Below the pieces are notes generated by a model. The model worked only from the letters and a program-made list of their open reading frames with translations, did no database searches and was not told the DNA's origin. Position numbers and translations under genes: made by a program. A stretch of 64,000 bases of DNA from Bacillota bacterium (GTDB lineage Bacteria; Bacillota_I; Bacilli_A; Erysipelotrichales; Erysipelotrichaceae), in contig JAEWFD010000042.1 in assembly GCA_023388995.1 (NCBI GenBank), forward strand, positions 1-64,000, read 5' to 3'. Positions 25,505 to 34,638 of this stretch are shown here, piece by piece (within the stretch, counting starts at the first letter, position 1; each line of letters begins with the position of its first letter).

Positions 25505-28375
25505 ATGATAATAAAAAATGAGACAGAAAATTCTAGACAACTAATTTTGAATACAGATGAAACTACAGTTTATGAAGAAATACGCACCTCTTTAGAATCT
25601 TGTGTCAGTTTCAATTTTAATGTCGCATTCATGAGTTACAGCGGATTACAACTGTTCTTATCTATATTTGATGATCTGAATAATAAAAATGTGGCAGGAA
25701 AAATCATCACATCAACTTATCTAAATTTCTCAGATCCAAAAGCAATGAGAAAGCTCTTAGACTTCAATAATATTGAGCTAAGGGTATATACTGATGTCGA
25801 AAAGCGAGCTTACCATTCTAAAGCATATCTGTTTGAATATCCAGATCATTATAAAGTGATTATAGGATCATCAAACTTAACGGCAAAAGCACTTAAAAGT
25901 AATATTGAATGGAATGTTAAAACAGTTTCGAAACATAATGATCCTTTTATTGTAAAAGTGTTATCCGAGTTTAAATCCCATTGGGATGCCATTGATGAAA
26001 TTACTCCTGAATTTTTAGATAACTATACAAAATTTATTCATGAGCTTAAGCCATTAATCGAACAACAGAAAGCGTTAAGCTTTCCAATGGACTACCATAA
26101 TCGGAAAAAAGAACGGAAAGAAATAAGTTTTGATCAGCTATCACGAATAAAACCAAATATTATGCAGCAAAGAGCAATGCGTGAGTTAGAACGTACTCGA
26201 AAAGGTGGATCTAATAAATCGCTGATTATAGCAGCGACAGGGACAGGGAAAACGTATTTAGCAGCATTTGATGTAAAACAGGTCAAACCTAGAAGAGTTT
26301 TGTTTGTGGTCCATCGTGAGATTATTTTAAAGCAGGCAATGGATGCCTTTAAGAATATTTTGGGGCAAGAGATTGATTGTGGATTTCTTACTGGAAATGT
26401 AAGAGATTTAGAAGCTAGATATCTTTTTGCCACAAATCTTTCTCTTCAAAATCATTTGCAGGAATTTAAAAGAAATGAATTTGATTATATCATCATAGAC
26501 GAAGCCCATCATGCAACAGGGAATACATATCAATCCATTTTAAATTACTTAAAGCCGAAATTTTTGTTAGGTATGACAGCAACTCCAGAACGTGTAGATT
26601 CTGGTGATATTTTTTCACTGTTTGATAATCAAGTAGCAATTGAAATTAGGCTTCATGAAGCAATGCAAGAAGCATTAGTTGTTCCGTTCCATTATTTTGG
26701 TATTACAGACATAACTGTTGATCTTAAAAATATAGATTTAGCAAATCTAGATGAGATAGCAAAACGTTTAAAAGTAAATAAACGTGTTGACTTTATTATT
26801 GATAGAGTTAGATTTTATGGTCATGACGGTAATAAAACCAAAGGGATAGGATTTTGCGTAACCATTGATCATGCAAGATATATGGCTGAAGAGTTTAACA
26901 AAAAAGGAATTTACAGTACCTACTTGTCCGCATCTTCAAGTGAAAGCGAACGTCTTATTGCTGTACAAAATTTAGAAGATTCTAATCATCCATTAAAATT
27001 TATTTTTGTTGTTGATCTATTTAATGAAGGTGTTGATATTCCATCAATTAATCTTGTTTTAATGCTCCGGCCTACAAATTCTCCAATTATTTTTATTCAG
27101 CAACTTGGTCGAGGATTACGAATATATGAAGATAAAGAGTACCTTACAGTGTTAGATTTTATTGGTAATCACAATAAAGCATTCTTGATTGCCATCGCAT
27201 TAAAAGGCAGTCGCTATTATGATAAGGATAGTATCCGAGTAGCAGTAGCAAAGGATTTTAATAATATACCGGGTAATACGTTCATACAAATGGATCGTAT
27301 TGCAAAAGAAAAAATACTAAAGCAATTAGAACTTGAAAATTTCTCAACATTAAAATACTTGAAAGAGGAATATCTAGCATTTAAAGGAGCTAGAAATGGT
27401 CTTATTCCATATCATCTAATGGATTATTTAGTTGATGGGGCTCCGAATCCAATGAAATTTATTCGTTATGATAAATCTTATATGAGATATTTATTTAGAA
27501 TGGAGAATCTAAGTCAATTAAATTATAAGCTACACAGATCTAATTATGTATATATGCTTGAATATTTATCTGCTATGTTACCATTACGTAGACCATATGA
27601 ATTTCTTATTTTACGAAAAATGATGCAAAGTCATGTATGTAGTGTAGATGCTATCTATAATTTTTTAAATAATCAAGTTCCAAATACTACAAGAGATGAC
27701 ATGTTACATGCTTTGGAATGTTTGAATCTTCAATATCTAGATAAAAGTCAAAAAAATAAAATATTTGCAATCATTCAAACAAATAATGATCAAGTTCAAT
27801 TATCTAATGAAATGGCTGAGATTCTGCAAGATGATATTTGTAGAGAATATATTGCGGATCTAATATCATTCGGATTATATCAGTATTTTTCAGTTTTTAA
27901 GGAGACGTATTATGGGTTACCATTCTTAAAATTATACGAACAATACTCTATGCAAGATTTAGCTTTATTATCAAATTATCGAAAAAAACATAGCTCATAT
28001 CGTGGGAGTGGACTCATTGTAAGTGGAAATGATTATTTCTTATTTGTTGATTTACATAAAAATGAAGATATTAAAAGTACTATTAACTATAAAGATAGAT
28101 TTATTGATCGGGAAACATTTCAATGGGAATCTCCAAATAAAACGAGACAAAAAAGTGAACGTGGACAAAATATTATTTTTAACAAAAATAGAGGAATAAA
28201 TTTGCATTTATTTATTCGCAAATGTAAAAAAATAGATCGTATAACATTACCATATATTTATGTCGGTAAGATGGACACATTTTACTATGAGAATGAAACA
28301 CCAATTATGATACACGCTCATTTAGAAAATAGAATTCCAAATGAAATATATCAAGAGTTGACAATTCATGTTTAG
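25505..28375 (+). CDS. PLD-like nuclease / superfamily 2 helicase / DUF3427 protein
   Basis: 956 residues. Residues 30-175 are a phospholipase-D-like domain with one HKD-type motif (HSKAYLFE...IIGSSNLTAKAL, about 100-125). A superfamily 2 helicase follows: Walker A ATGTGKT near 247, DEAH near 333, TATPER, and motif VI IQQLGRGLR near 535. The C-terminal 350 residues match DUF3427 in layout (ILKQLE...FLILRKMM, GLPFLKLYEQYSMQDLALL, GRGQ-like end). The N-terminal single HKD suggests a dimeric nuclease. Such proteins are frequent in defence islands and DNA-repair clusters. It is followed after 41 nt by a NERD-HRDC gene, and both are AT-richer than the flanks. Confidence 0.85.
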   Translation: MIIKNETENSRQLILNTDETTVYEEIRTSLESCVSFNFNVAFMSYSGLQLFLSIFDDLNNKNVAGKIITSTYLNFSDPKAMRKLLDFNNIELRVYTDVEKRAYHSKAYLFEYPDHYKVIIGSSNLTAKALKSNIEWNVKTVSKHNDPFIVKVLSEFKSHWDAIDEITPEFLDNYTKFIHELKPLIEQQKALSFPMDYHNRKKERKEISFDQLSRIKPNIMQQRAMRELERTRKGGSNKSLIIAATGTGKTYLAAFDVKQVKPRRVLFVVHREIILKQAMDAFKNILGQEIDCGFLTGNVRDLEARYLFATNLSLQNHLQEFKRNEFDYIIIDEAHHATGNTYQSILNYLKPKFLLGMTATPERVDSGDIFSLFDNQVAIEIRLHEAMQEALVVPFHYFGITDITVDLKNIDLANLDEIAKRLKVNKRVDFIIDRVRFYGHDGNKTKGIGFCVTIDHARYMAEEFNKKGIYSTYLSASSSESERLIAVQNLEDSNHPLKFIFVVDLFNEGVDIPSINLVLMLRPTNSPIIFIQQLGRGLRIYEDKEYLTVLDFIGNHNKAFLIAIALKGSRYYDKDSIRVAVAKDFNNIPGNTFIQMDRIAKEKILKQLELENFSTLKYLKEEYLAFKGARNGLIPYHLMDYLVDGAPNPMKFIRYDKSYMRYLFRMENLSQLNYKLHRSNYVYMLEYLSAMLPLRRPYEFLILRKMMQSHVCSVDAIYNFLNNQVPNTTRDDMLHALECLNLQYLDKSQKNKIFAIIQTNNDQVQLSNEMAEILQDDICREYIADLISFGLYQYFSVFKETYYGLPFLKLYEQYSMQDLALLSNYRKKHSSYRGSGLIVSGNDYFLFVDLHKNEDIKSTINYKDRFIDRETFQWESPNKTRQKSERGQNIIFNKNRGINLHLFIRKCKKIDRITLPYIYVGKMDTFYYENETPIMIHAHLENRIPNEIYQELTIHV

Positions 28376-28416
28376 AATGTTTAAATTACCACAAAGAATA
28401 GGGGGCAAGATATCAA

Positions 28417-29469
28417 GTGGGGCTATTTAATAGAATGAAGGAACCGGTGTTATTGAAAGAAGGAAGAGGAACTGAAATCCAAATCCAAAAACTGAAAGAG
28501 ATAGAACATACTCTTACTCCTGAGGGTCAGAAAATTCTTTTGCAAGATATTAAGAATTTAGAAGCTGGACTTAGAGGTGAGAAAAGTATTATTTTTGAGT
28601 TAATGAATAGTCATATGCCAGTGTACATACTACATGATATTTACTTGGAACAAGACAACTTAAAGGCTCAAATTGATTTTTTAGTTGTTACAAAAAAGTT
28701 GTGTTTTGTGATTGAATGTAAGAATCTATATGGTGATATTGAAATTACAAATACAAGTGATTTCATCAGAAAAATAGAATATAACGGATATAAGAAAAAA
28801 GAGGGTATGTATTCGCCTATTACGCAAAATCAACGCCATATTGAACTGTTGAAAAAAATTAAGATAGAGAGAAATACTAATATTATTACAAAATTTATCG
28901 CACAAAAAATAATGGATAAACTGTATAAAGGTGTCGTAGTATTGGCAAACCCTAAAACAGTGTTAAATGCCAAATATGCAAAAAAAGAAGTAAAACAGCA
29001 AGTGATAAGAGTTGATCAGCTGACTTCATTCATTAAATCGGAATATCAAAAGTCAGATATTGAAGCTTCTAATGATAAACAATTATTGGATTGGGCAAAT
29101 TCTTTTTTGATACTACATAATGATGTAGAAAGAGATTATAGTTCAAAGTACGATAGTTTCAAGTTGACTGAAAATATTTCGATAAATTCAGTATCTGTTG
29201 ATAATCTTCCGTTACCACTTAATACCTTGAGTGGCAGTGATGAAGAAATAAGTCAAGAGACACTGATATTATCAAAGCTTCGAGAATATCGGCTGAAAAA
29301 AAGCAAAGAAGAAAACATTAAGCCATATTATATTTACAACGATAGCCAATTACGAGATTTGTTAAATAAAGCCCCAAAGACGAAAGAAGAACTATTACGA
29401 ATAGCTGGATTTGGAGATATTAAAGTTCAGAAATATGGGGATGATATATTACGGATTTTAAATGATTAG
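28417..29469 (+). CDS. NERD-domain nuclease with C-terminal HRDC domain
   Basis: 350 residues starting with GTG (AGGGGG about 11 nt upstream). The NERD domain (about 45-180) shows GLRGEKSI, AQIDFLVVTKKLCFVIECKNLYGDIEI, the D...E-x-K core of PD-(D/E)XK nucleases, and ITQNQRHIELLKK. The last 70 residues (ILSKLREYRLKKSKEENIKPYYIYND...TKEELLRIAGFGDIKVQKYGDDIL) form an HRDC nucleic-acid-binding domain. Paired with the PLD-helicase in one operon, it suggests a two-gene DNA-processing or anti-invader module. No identical named system is known to me. Confidence 0.85.
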   Translation: MGLFNRMKEPVLLKEGRGTEIQIQKLKEIEHTLTPEGQKILLQDIKNLEAGLRGEKSIIFELMNSHMPVYILHDIYLEQDNLKAQIDFLVVTKKLCFVIECKNLYGDIEITNTSDFIRKIEYNGYKKKEGMYSPITQNQRHIELLKKIKIERNTNIITKFIAQKIMDKLYKGVVVLANPKTVLNAKYAKKEVKQQVIRVDQLTSFIKSEYQKSDIEASNDKQLLDWANSFLILHNDVERDYSSKYDSFKLTENISINSVSVDNLPLPLNTLSGSDEEISQETLILSKLREYRLKKSKEENIKPYYIYNDSQLRDLLNKAPKTKEELLRIAGFGDIKVQKYGDDILRILND

Positions 29470-29505
29470 AGTAGAAAAAATTGTAATAAATGATTCATTA
29501 CAAGA

Positions 29506-29536
29506 AATCCACTCCAGATACCGTATGGAGTGGATT
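29506..29536. terminator. Bidirectional terminator
   Basis: AATCCACTCC and GGAGTGGATT form a perfect 10-bp stem around an 11-nt loop between the convergent NERD and guaC genes. Confidence 0.85.
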
Positions 29537-29542
29537 ATTTGT

Positions 29543-30511
29543 TTATATCTCAAAATGCGAATTCTTCATCAGTACATAATCAACAGTCTTCAAGGCCGAT
29601 AAATCACGCCCACCCGCATAAGAAATAGAAGACTGCAAATCTTGCTTCATCTCTAATATTGTTTTGTGAATATCACCTTTGTATGGAACAAGTTCTTTCT
29701 TTCCCTCCACATTGGTATATTCACCTTTTTGATATTCAGAAGCCGAACCAAAATACTCTTTATAACGCACACCATCAACAACTACGTCATTTCCCGGGGA
29801 TTGCTCATGTCCGGCAAATAAGGAGCCAATCATAACCATGGAAGCTCCAAAGCGGATGCTCTTGGCAATATCGCCATTCGTGCGGATGCCACCATCCGCA
29901 ATGATCGGTTTGCGTGCTGCTTTGGAACACCATTTTAATGCTGCAAGCTGCCAGCCTCCGGTACCAAACCCTGTTTTAATTTTGGTAATGCAAACCTTGC
30001 CTGGCCCGATTCCAACTTTCGTTGCGTCAGCTCCAGCATTCTCCAGTTCTCTGACAGCTTCCGGAGTGCCAACATTTCCTGCAATGAGGAATGACTGCGG
30101 CAGTTTTTCCTTGATATAGCGAATCATCCGAATTACATATTCCGAATGCCCATGCGCCACATCAATCGTGATATATTCAGGAATAAGATTGCTCGCTGCA
30201 AGCTCATCCACAAACTCATATTCATTATCTTTGATTCCCACAGAAATAGATGCAAATAAATTTTTCTCATGCATCATCTTGATAAACGGGATACGCTTTT
30301 CTTCTTCAAAACGGTGCATCACATAAAACCAGTTGTTGCTTGCGAATGTAACTGCCAGTTTTTCATCCATGACCGTTTGCATGTTAGCAGGTACCACCGG
30401 CAAGTCGAAGGTTCTTGGACCAAATTTTATTGTTGTGTCACACTCTTTGCGACTCTTGACAATTGCCTTTGCCGGGATCAGCAATACATCTTCATAATCA
30501 AATACTCTCAT
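29543..30511 (-). CDS. guaC: GMP reductase (GuaC)
   Basis: 322 residues, an IMPDH/GMPR TIM barrel. It converts GMP to IMP with NADPH in purine salvage. Diagnostic parts: VVPANMQTVMDE, the catalytic loop GIGPGKVCITKIKTGFGTGGWQLAA (about 172-196, Cys in VCIT), ADGGIRTNGDIAKS and MIGSLFAGHEQSPG. There is no CBS insertion, which separates it from IMP dehydrogenase. ATG has AGGAG 6 nt upstream. It has its own promoter and short 5' leader; no purine riboswitch was recognised. Confidence 0.93.
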   Translation of the reverse strand: MRVFDYEDVLLIPAKAIVKSRKECDTTIKFGPRTFDLPVVPANMQTVMDEKLAVTFASNNWFYVMHRFEEEKRIPFIKMMHEKNLFASISVGIKDNEYEFVDELAASNLIPEYITIDVAHGHSEYVIRMIRYIKEKLPQSFLIAGNVGTPEAVRELENAGADATKVGIGPGKVCITKIKTGFGTGGWQLAALKWCSKAARKPIIADGGIRTNGDIAKSIRFGASMVMIGSLFAGHEQSPGNDVVVDGVRYKEYFGSASEYQKGEYTNVEGKKELVPYKGDIHKTILEMKQDLQSSISYAGGRDLSALKTVDYVLMKNSHFEI

Positions 30512-30544
30512 TGAATTCTCCTATCAAGGACCTTGTCCCGTATT

Positions 30545-30573
30545 ACTATAGCCATTTATGTCTCTTGTGTAAA
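30545..30573 (-). promoter_or_regulatory. guaC promoter
   Basis: Minus strand TTTACA (30568-30573), 17-nt spacer, TATAGT (30545-30550), about 35 nt before the guaC start. The short leader contains GGACAAGGTCC, a small hairpin. Confidence 0.75.
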
Positions 30574-30929
30574 GAAACATACTCATCTTGTTTCAAGCAA
30601 GCATTAGAGATTCCTACTGTTAGAATAGGCTGATTTTGTTTGTTCTTATGCAACTTCATTAAAGTGTTTTGTTTTCTATGCCAAGATTCCTAATAGCCGT
30701 TAGCTTCCTTAGCAAAACTTATGACGTGGATTCAGCCTTGGTATATCACTTTTGTTATGTCATGCTCATCTATTTCTCCTGCAGATAGAACCAACATATC
30801 TTCTATTATTAGCGTATGGAATTAAGAATGAAACTTGCAATGATTCAGACTGGTATAGCTTTTTTCGGGTGTCTAACTGCTTGTGATATAATAGAATCAT
30901 ATAACGATCAAATACTACGGGCTTAAAAC
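30574..30929. other. Intergenic region upstream of guaC
   Basis: No ORF, RNA gene or repeat recognised. A TATAAT near 30890 is a possible old promoter for the acetyltransferase remnant that follows. Confidence 0.4.
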
Positions 30930-31375
30930 AAACCGGCTATGGATCAGAGTTTTCCACTTTTCAGACATCCAGGATGCTTTTTTGTATTTATCTGATCCGC
31001 TGGTCATGCAGTATACCGAACAACCGTTTACCTTGAAACAAACACATGACTTCATAGTGAACTATGGTATTTAAAAGCATGACATCTATGCCATAGAATG
31101 CAGGCAAACCGGTGCTTGCATCGGACATGTCATTTACCATCCATTTGACGATAAATCTAGTTATGAAATTGGTATGATTCTATCCCGGAACTATTGGGGT
31201 CAAGGCTATGCCTCTGAGATCATGCAATCATTGACCGATTATGGAAAAGCACCAAAATAACACCTGTGATCATAAAGACAACACCCCAAAACCAGCCGAT
31301 TATTCGCATTGCTGAAAATATCATATGACATTGGTAGACAGCAATCCTTTATTGGTATATGAATTGAAAGGATAG
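30930..31375 (+). pseudogene. Broken GNAT N-acetyltransferase (RimJ/RimL-like)
   Basis: Translating across frames gives RLWIRVFHFSDIQDAF, VMQYTEQPF, DIYAIECRQTGACIGHVIYHPFD, SYEIGMILSRNYWGQGYASEIMQSL and ENIMTLVDSNPLLVYELKG with a stop at 31375. This is the order of a Acetyltransf_3 protein, with the acetyl-CoA loop as RNYWGQGYA. An in-frame stop at about 31071 and frame changes near 31255 and 31325 disable it. No intact copy is in the window. The rest up to 31661 is non-coding. Confidence 0.75.
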
Positions 31376-31661
31376 GAATCAGCCATCCTGCATATGGTAG
31401 AAATCAATATCAAACCTGCACAGAATAGCGAGTAAGACATCACTTAACAATATTCCTGTGCTTTTTAGTTGCATGACTTGCAAAAGTTGCGAAAAATGAT
31501 TTATAATCATGAAAAGATGTGATAAGTTAAGACTATGATTAGATGATGCCTATGCAGCTTGTTGTTAGGTCTAGAGCAGTAGCTGAAGCGGTTATTGACA
31601 ATCATTGCCAAATGCAGTATGTACAAAGAAGTAAAAATAAAATGGGGTAGCAGGAGGGTTT

Positions 31662-33380
31662 ATGCGCCGAAATAGAAGCAAGATGATCGTATCACTCATG
31701 ATGGTGCTTGGTAGTTTTATGCTGCCTCTTTTTACTGTCTTTGCGCAAAGCGGATTGCTGTTTACGGCAGAGGAACTTGCCTATATTGAGCAGAAAAAAG
31801 TTGTGAAAGCAGTCACTGTGGAAGGTGCAGCACCATTGCAATATGCAGATTCAAAGGGCGAGGTTCAAGGGATTTCCAAAAAGGTGATGGATCACATTGC
31901 GCAGATGACAGGGCTGACCTTTGCCTATGAACTGCATCCATCCGTAGCAGATGCACTATGGGCTGAAGCTGATATCATATTTGGTATTCCCTATCATTAT
32001 GCCCCCGATGATATGGTGATGACAGAACCGTTTTTGTATTCGAAAACGATTATTTATATGAATAAAGCCGTTGATGCCGATCAACTGGAAAGCAAAATAT
32101 ACGCAGCCGTAAAAGGCAGCGATCTGCCGGAAGGTGTGCCAAGAGACCAAGCCCTTTACTTCAACAGCAGAGAGGAAAGCTTGGATGCTGTGAATAGCGG
32201 TGTTGCGGACTACGGCTTCGGCAACGCATATTCAGTTGTTTACTACAACCAGATCAAGAAGTACGAAAATATCATCACAATACCAAAGGAGAAAGAACCA
32301 CGTGCTTACTGCATCGGCATGAAACACGATAATCCTGTGCTGCTCTCGATTCTAAACAAAGCAATTGCCGCCATCAGCGAAGATGAAATGCAAACCATTA
32401 TTCTCGATGCGGCGCTGGCTGTTGAAACAAGAGTTACCCTAGATCTGCTGATTTCTTCCTTCGGAAAGCAGTTGCTTGCCGTGATCAGCTGCATTATTTT
32501 GATTTTAATCATCAGTATCATTGCGAATATCAGATCGAATGAGAAACTAAGCATGCAAATTCGCAAGTATGAGCGTCTGGCGCAGATTGCCAATGAATTT
32601 CTGTATGAATATGAGCGCCGACAAGATCGCTTGGAACTCTCAGAAAAATGCCGGGCCTTATTTGGTCAGCATACGGATGAGGCGGCGAAGCTGCTCAAAC
32701 AACAGCTGATGGAAACACAAGCTGCTGAACCATCGTTTGTGCTGCGGCTTCCGCTTGCTGACGGAACAATCGGTACTTTCCGGGCAGTTAATTCCAAAAT
32801 TTCCGATGGCAAGGGGAAAATGGATACCATGATTGGGAAGCTTACGAATATCAGTCAGGAAGCAGCGGAAAAAGCAGAATTGGTTTCCAAAGCACAGATT
32901 GATGGGTTAACAGGACTATTGAACCCGGCAACGACGAAAACACAAATTATGCAGGTTCTGGCAAGCAAAGCTCATCATACAGCAGATGCTTTTCTGATGA
33001 TTGATTGTGACAAGTTTAAGGAGATTAACGATACCTTGGGCCATTTGCAAGGTGACCGTGTACTTGCGCAAATCGGAAGGGCATTGAAACATAGCTTCCG
33101 TGATTCCGATATCGTTGGCAGAATCGGCGGCGATGAATTCTGTGTCTATCTCAAAGATATTCCGTCAGCTGCATTTGTGAAGAGCAAATGCCAGCAGCTC
33201 CTTGATGAAATTCAGCGTACCAATGAGGGCGTTCCGGTAACGGTTAGCATCGGTGCTGCTATTTTGAAGAAGAGTCAGGAATATGATATTCTGTTTCAAT
33301 GTGCCGACCAGGCACTGTACCATGCCAAACACGAAGGCGGCGGCATTATCGTAATCGTAGAAAATTGCAATCAAGAATAA
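31662..33380 (+). CDS. Diguanylate cyclase with periplasmic solute-binding sensor domain
   Basis: 572 residues. A signal peptide (residues 1-30, ends VFAQS) leads to a bacterial extracellular solute-binding domain (about 40-250: VKAVTVEGAAPLQYADSKGEVQGISKKVMD), then a transmembrane helix (LLAVISCIILILIISIIANI, about 270-290) and a linker. The GGDEF domain (about 415-570) has DGLTGL, DCDKFKEINDTLGH and an intact RIGGDEFCVYL. It should make c-di-GMP in response to a small extracellular ligand. AGCAGGAGGGTTT directly precedes the ATG. No RxxD inhibitory site was noticed before GGDEF. It may be countered by the EAL protein at 60.5 kb. Confidence 0.92.
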   Translation: MRRNRSKMIVSLMMVLGSFMLPLFTVFAQSGLLFTAEELAYIEQKKVVKAVTVEGAAPLQYADSKGEVQGISKKVMDHIAQMTGLTFAYELHPSVADALWAEADIIFGIPYHYAPDDMVMTEPFLYSKTIIYMNKAVDADQLESKIYAAVKGSDLPEGVPRDQALYFNSREESLDAVNSGVADYGFGNAYSVVYYNQIKKYENIITIPKEKEPRAYCIGMKHDNPVLLSILNKAIAAISEDEMQTIILDAALAVETRVTLDLLISSFGKQLLAVISCIILILIISIIANIRSNEKLSMQIRKYERLAQIANEFLYEYERRQDRLELSEKCRALFGQHTDEAAKLLKQQLMETQAAEPSFVLRLPLADGTIGTFRAVNSKISDGKGKMDTMIGKLTNISQEAAEKAELVSKAQIDGLTGLLNPATTKTQIMQVLASKAHHTADAFLMIDCDKFKEINDTLGHLQGDRVLAQIGRALKHSFRDSDIVGRIGGDEFCVYLKDIPSAAFVKSKCQQLLDEIQRTNEGVPVTVSIGAAILKKSQEYDILFQCADQALYHAKHEGGGIIVIVENCNQE

Positions 33381-33393
33381 ATAAAATCCAAAC

Positions 33394-33427
33394 AAGGTCC
33401 TGTGTTGCACAAACAAAGGGCCTTATT
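33394..33427 (+). terminator. Possible terminator after the diguanylate cyclase gene
   Basis: AAGGTCC and GGGCCTT flank a loop, followed by ATTCATT. The T-run is weak. Confidence 0.45.
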
Positions 33428-33529
33428 CATTGGTAGCCGTTTCAGGTATTCATTTTCTCTTTTTTGCTTGTATTCAGAAGTGAAACTTCTTATAATGATG
33501 CTATTTACAGTTTAAAAACGGAGGTACTC

Positions 33530-34234
33530 ATGCACAACTCAAAGATCAAGCAAGCGTTTTTGGCGGCTGTTCCCTATACCATTCCCATCTTTGCCGGGTT
33601 TACCTTTTTAGGCATGGCATATGGGATGTATATGAATGCCTCCGGCTTCTCTTTTTGGTATCCGCTGTTTATGAGCATGGCTATCTATGCCGGGTCAGTG
33701 GAGTTTGTGGGCGTTAGTTTGTTGCTGGCACCGTTTCATCCTTTGAATGCTTTTCTGATGGCTTTGATGATCAATGCCCGTCATTTATTCTATGGCATTG
33801 CATTGCTGGAACGTTACCAAAAGCTAGGCTGGAAGAGATGGTATTTAATCTTTGGCCTTTGTGATGAAACCTTTTCGATCAATTACTCAGCAGCCATTCC
33901 GGAGGGGATTGACTCGGGTTGGTTCTTCTTTTTCGTAACCTTTTTAAATCAATGTTATTGGGGATTGGGAGCGACGTTAGGAGGACTGTTTGGTCATCTG
34001 CTGCCGTTTAGTACAAAGGGAATTGAATTTGTCATGACTGCGTTATTTATTGTGATCTTTCTCGAACAATGGAATCAGGAAACAGATCATACCAGCTCTT
34101 ATATCGGGCTGCTTGCATCCTTGCTGTCGCTGCTTTTGTTCGGAGCTAAAAACTTTATGATTCCGGCTATGATCCTGATCCTGCTCATGGTCAGCAGACT
34201 GCCAAATAAACAAAAAGGAGAACAGCAGCTATGA
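33530..34234 (+). CDS. azlC: AzlC family branched-chain amino acid exporter, large subunit
   Basis: 234 residues with several hydrophobic helices. AzlC hallmarks: AAVPYTIPIFAGFTFLGMAYGMYM at the N-terminus, SMAIYAGSVEFVGVSLL, ALMINARHLFYGIALLERY and FGLCDETFSIN. It pairs with the small AzlD subunit to export branched-chain amino acids and analogues (4-azaleucine). ATG 33530 has GGAGG 8 nt upstream; the longer frame to 33464 lacks one. It overlaps azlD by four bases. Confidence 0.94.
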   Translation: MHNSKIKQAFLAAVPYTIPIFAGFTFLGMAYGMYMNASGFSFWYPLFMSMAIYAGSVEFVGVSLLLAPFHPLNAFLMALMINARHLFYGIALLERYQKLGWKRWYLIFGLCDETFSINYSAAIPEGIDSGWFFFFVTFLNQCYWGLGATLGGLFGHLLPFSTKGIEFVMTALFIVIFLEQWNQETDHTSSYIGLLASLLSLLLFGAKNFMIPAMILILLMVSRLPNKQKGEQQL

Positions 34235-34563
34235 TGACACTATCTCAGCAAGTGCTTACGATTGCCATGATTGTATTGGCTACAATGATCACGCGCTTTA
34301 CACCGTTTCTGCTGTTTCCGCCGCACAAGCCAACACCATCTTACATCAAGCATTTGGGAAAAGTGCTGCCCTCGGCCGTGATTGGGCTGCTTGTGATCTA
34401 CTGCTTTAAAGAAGTTTCCTTTCTGGAGGGAAATCGCGGACTTCCTGAATTGCTGGCAGTTGCCGTTGTTATTGTGCTGCATCAGTGGAAACGGCAGATG
34501 CTGCTGTCCATTGCCGGAGGAACGATGGTCTATATGCTGCTGGTACAGGTATTGTTTCCTTAA
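34231..34563 (+). CDS. azlD: AzlD family branched-chain amino acid exporter, small subunit
   Basis: 110 residues with three to four membrane helices: a TRFTPFLLFP motif after TM1, VIGLLVIYCFKE, and PELLAVAVVIVLHQWKRQMLLSIAGGTMVYMLL. Start ATGATG overlaps the azlC stop. Works only as a complex with AzlC. Confidence 0.92.
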   Translation: MMTLSQQVLTIAMIVLATMITRFTPFLLFPPHKPTPSYIKHLGKVLPSAVIGLLVIYCFKEVSFLEGNRGLPELLAVAVVIVLHQWKRQMLLSIAGGTMVYMLLVQVLFP

Positions 34564-34604
34564 TCCATGGTTCGGATATGTCCACTGGCATATCTTTTTT
34601 GTTG

Positions 34605-34631
34605 AAAAAAAAGACCTAGCGAACTAGATCT
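34605..34631 (-). terminator. Terminator of the M28 peptidase gene
   Basis: Minus strand AGATCTAG-TTCG-CTAGGTCT followed by eight Ts: a canonical UUCG tetraloop terminator. Confidence 0.9.
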
Positions 34632-34638
34632 TAGGGTA

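Noticed and set aside
30512..30580. Possible purine riboswitch before guaC
   Set aside because: The transcript leader is only about 30 nt, too short, and the conserved loops are missing.
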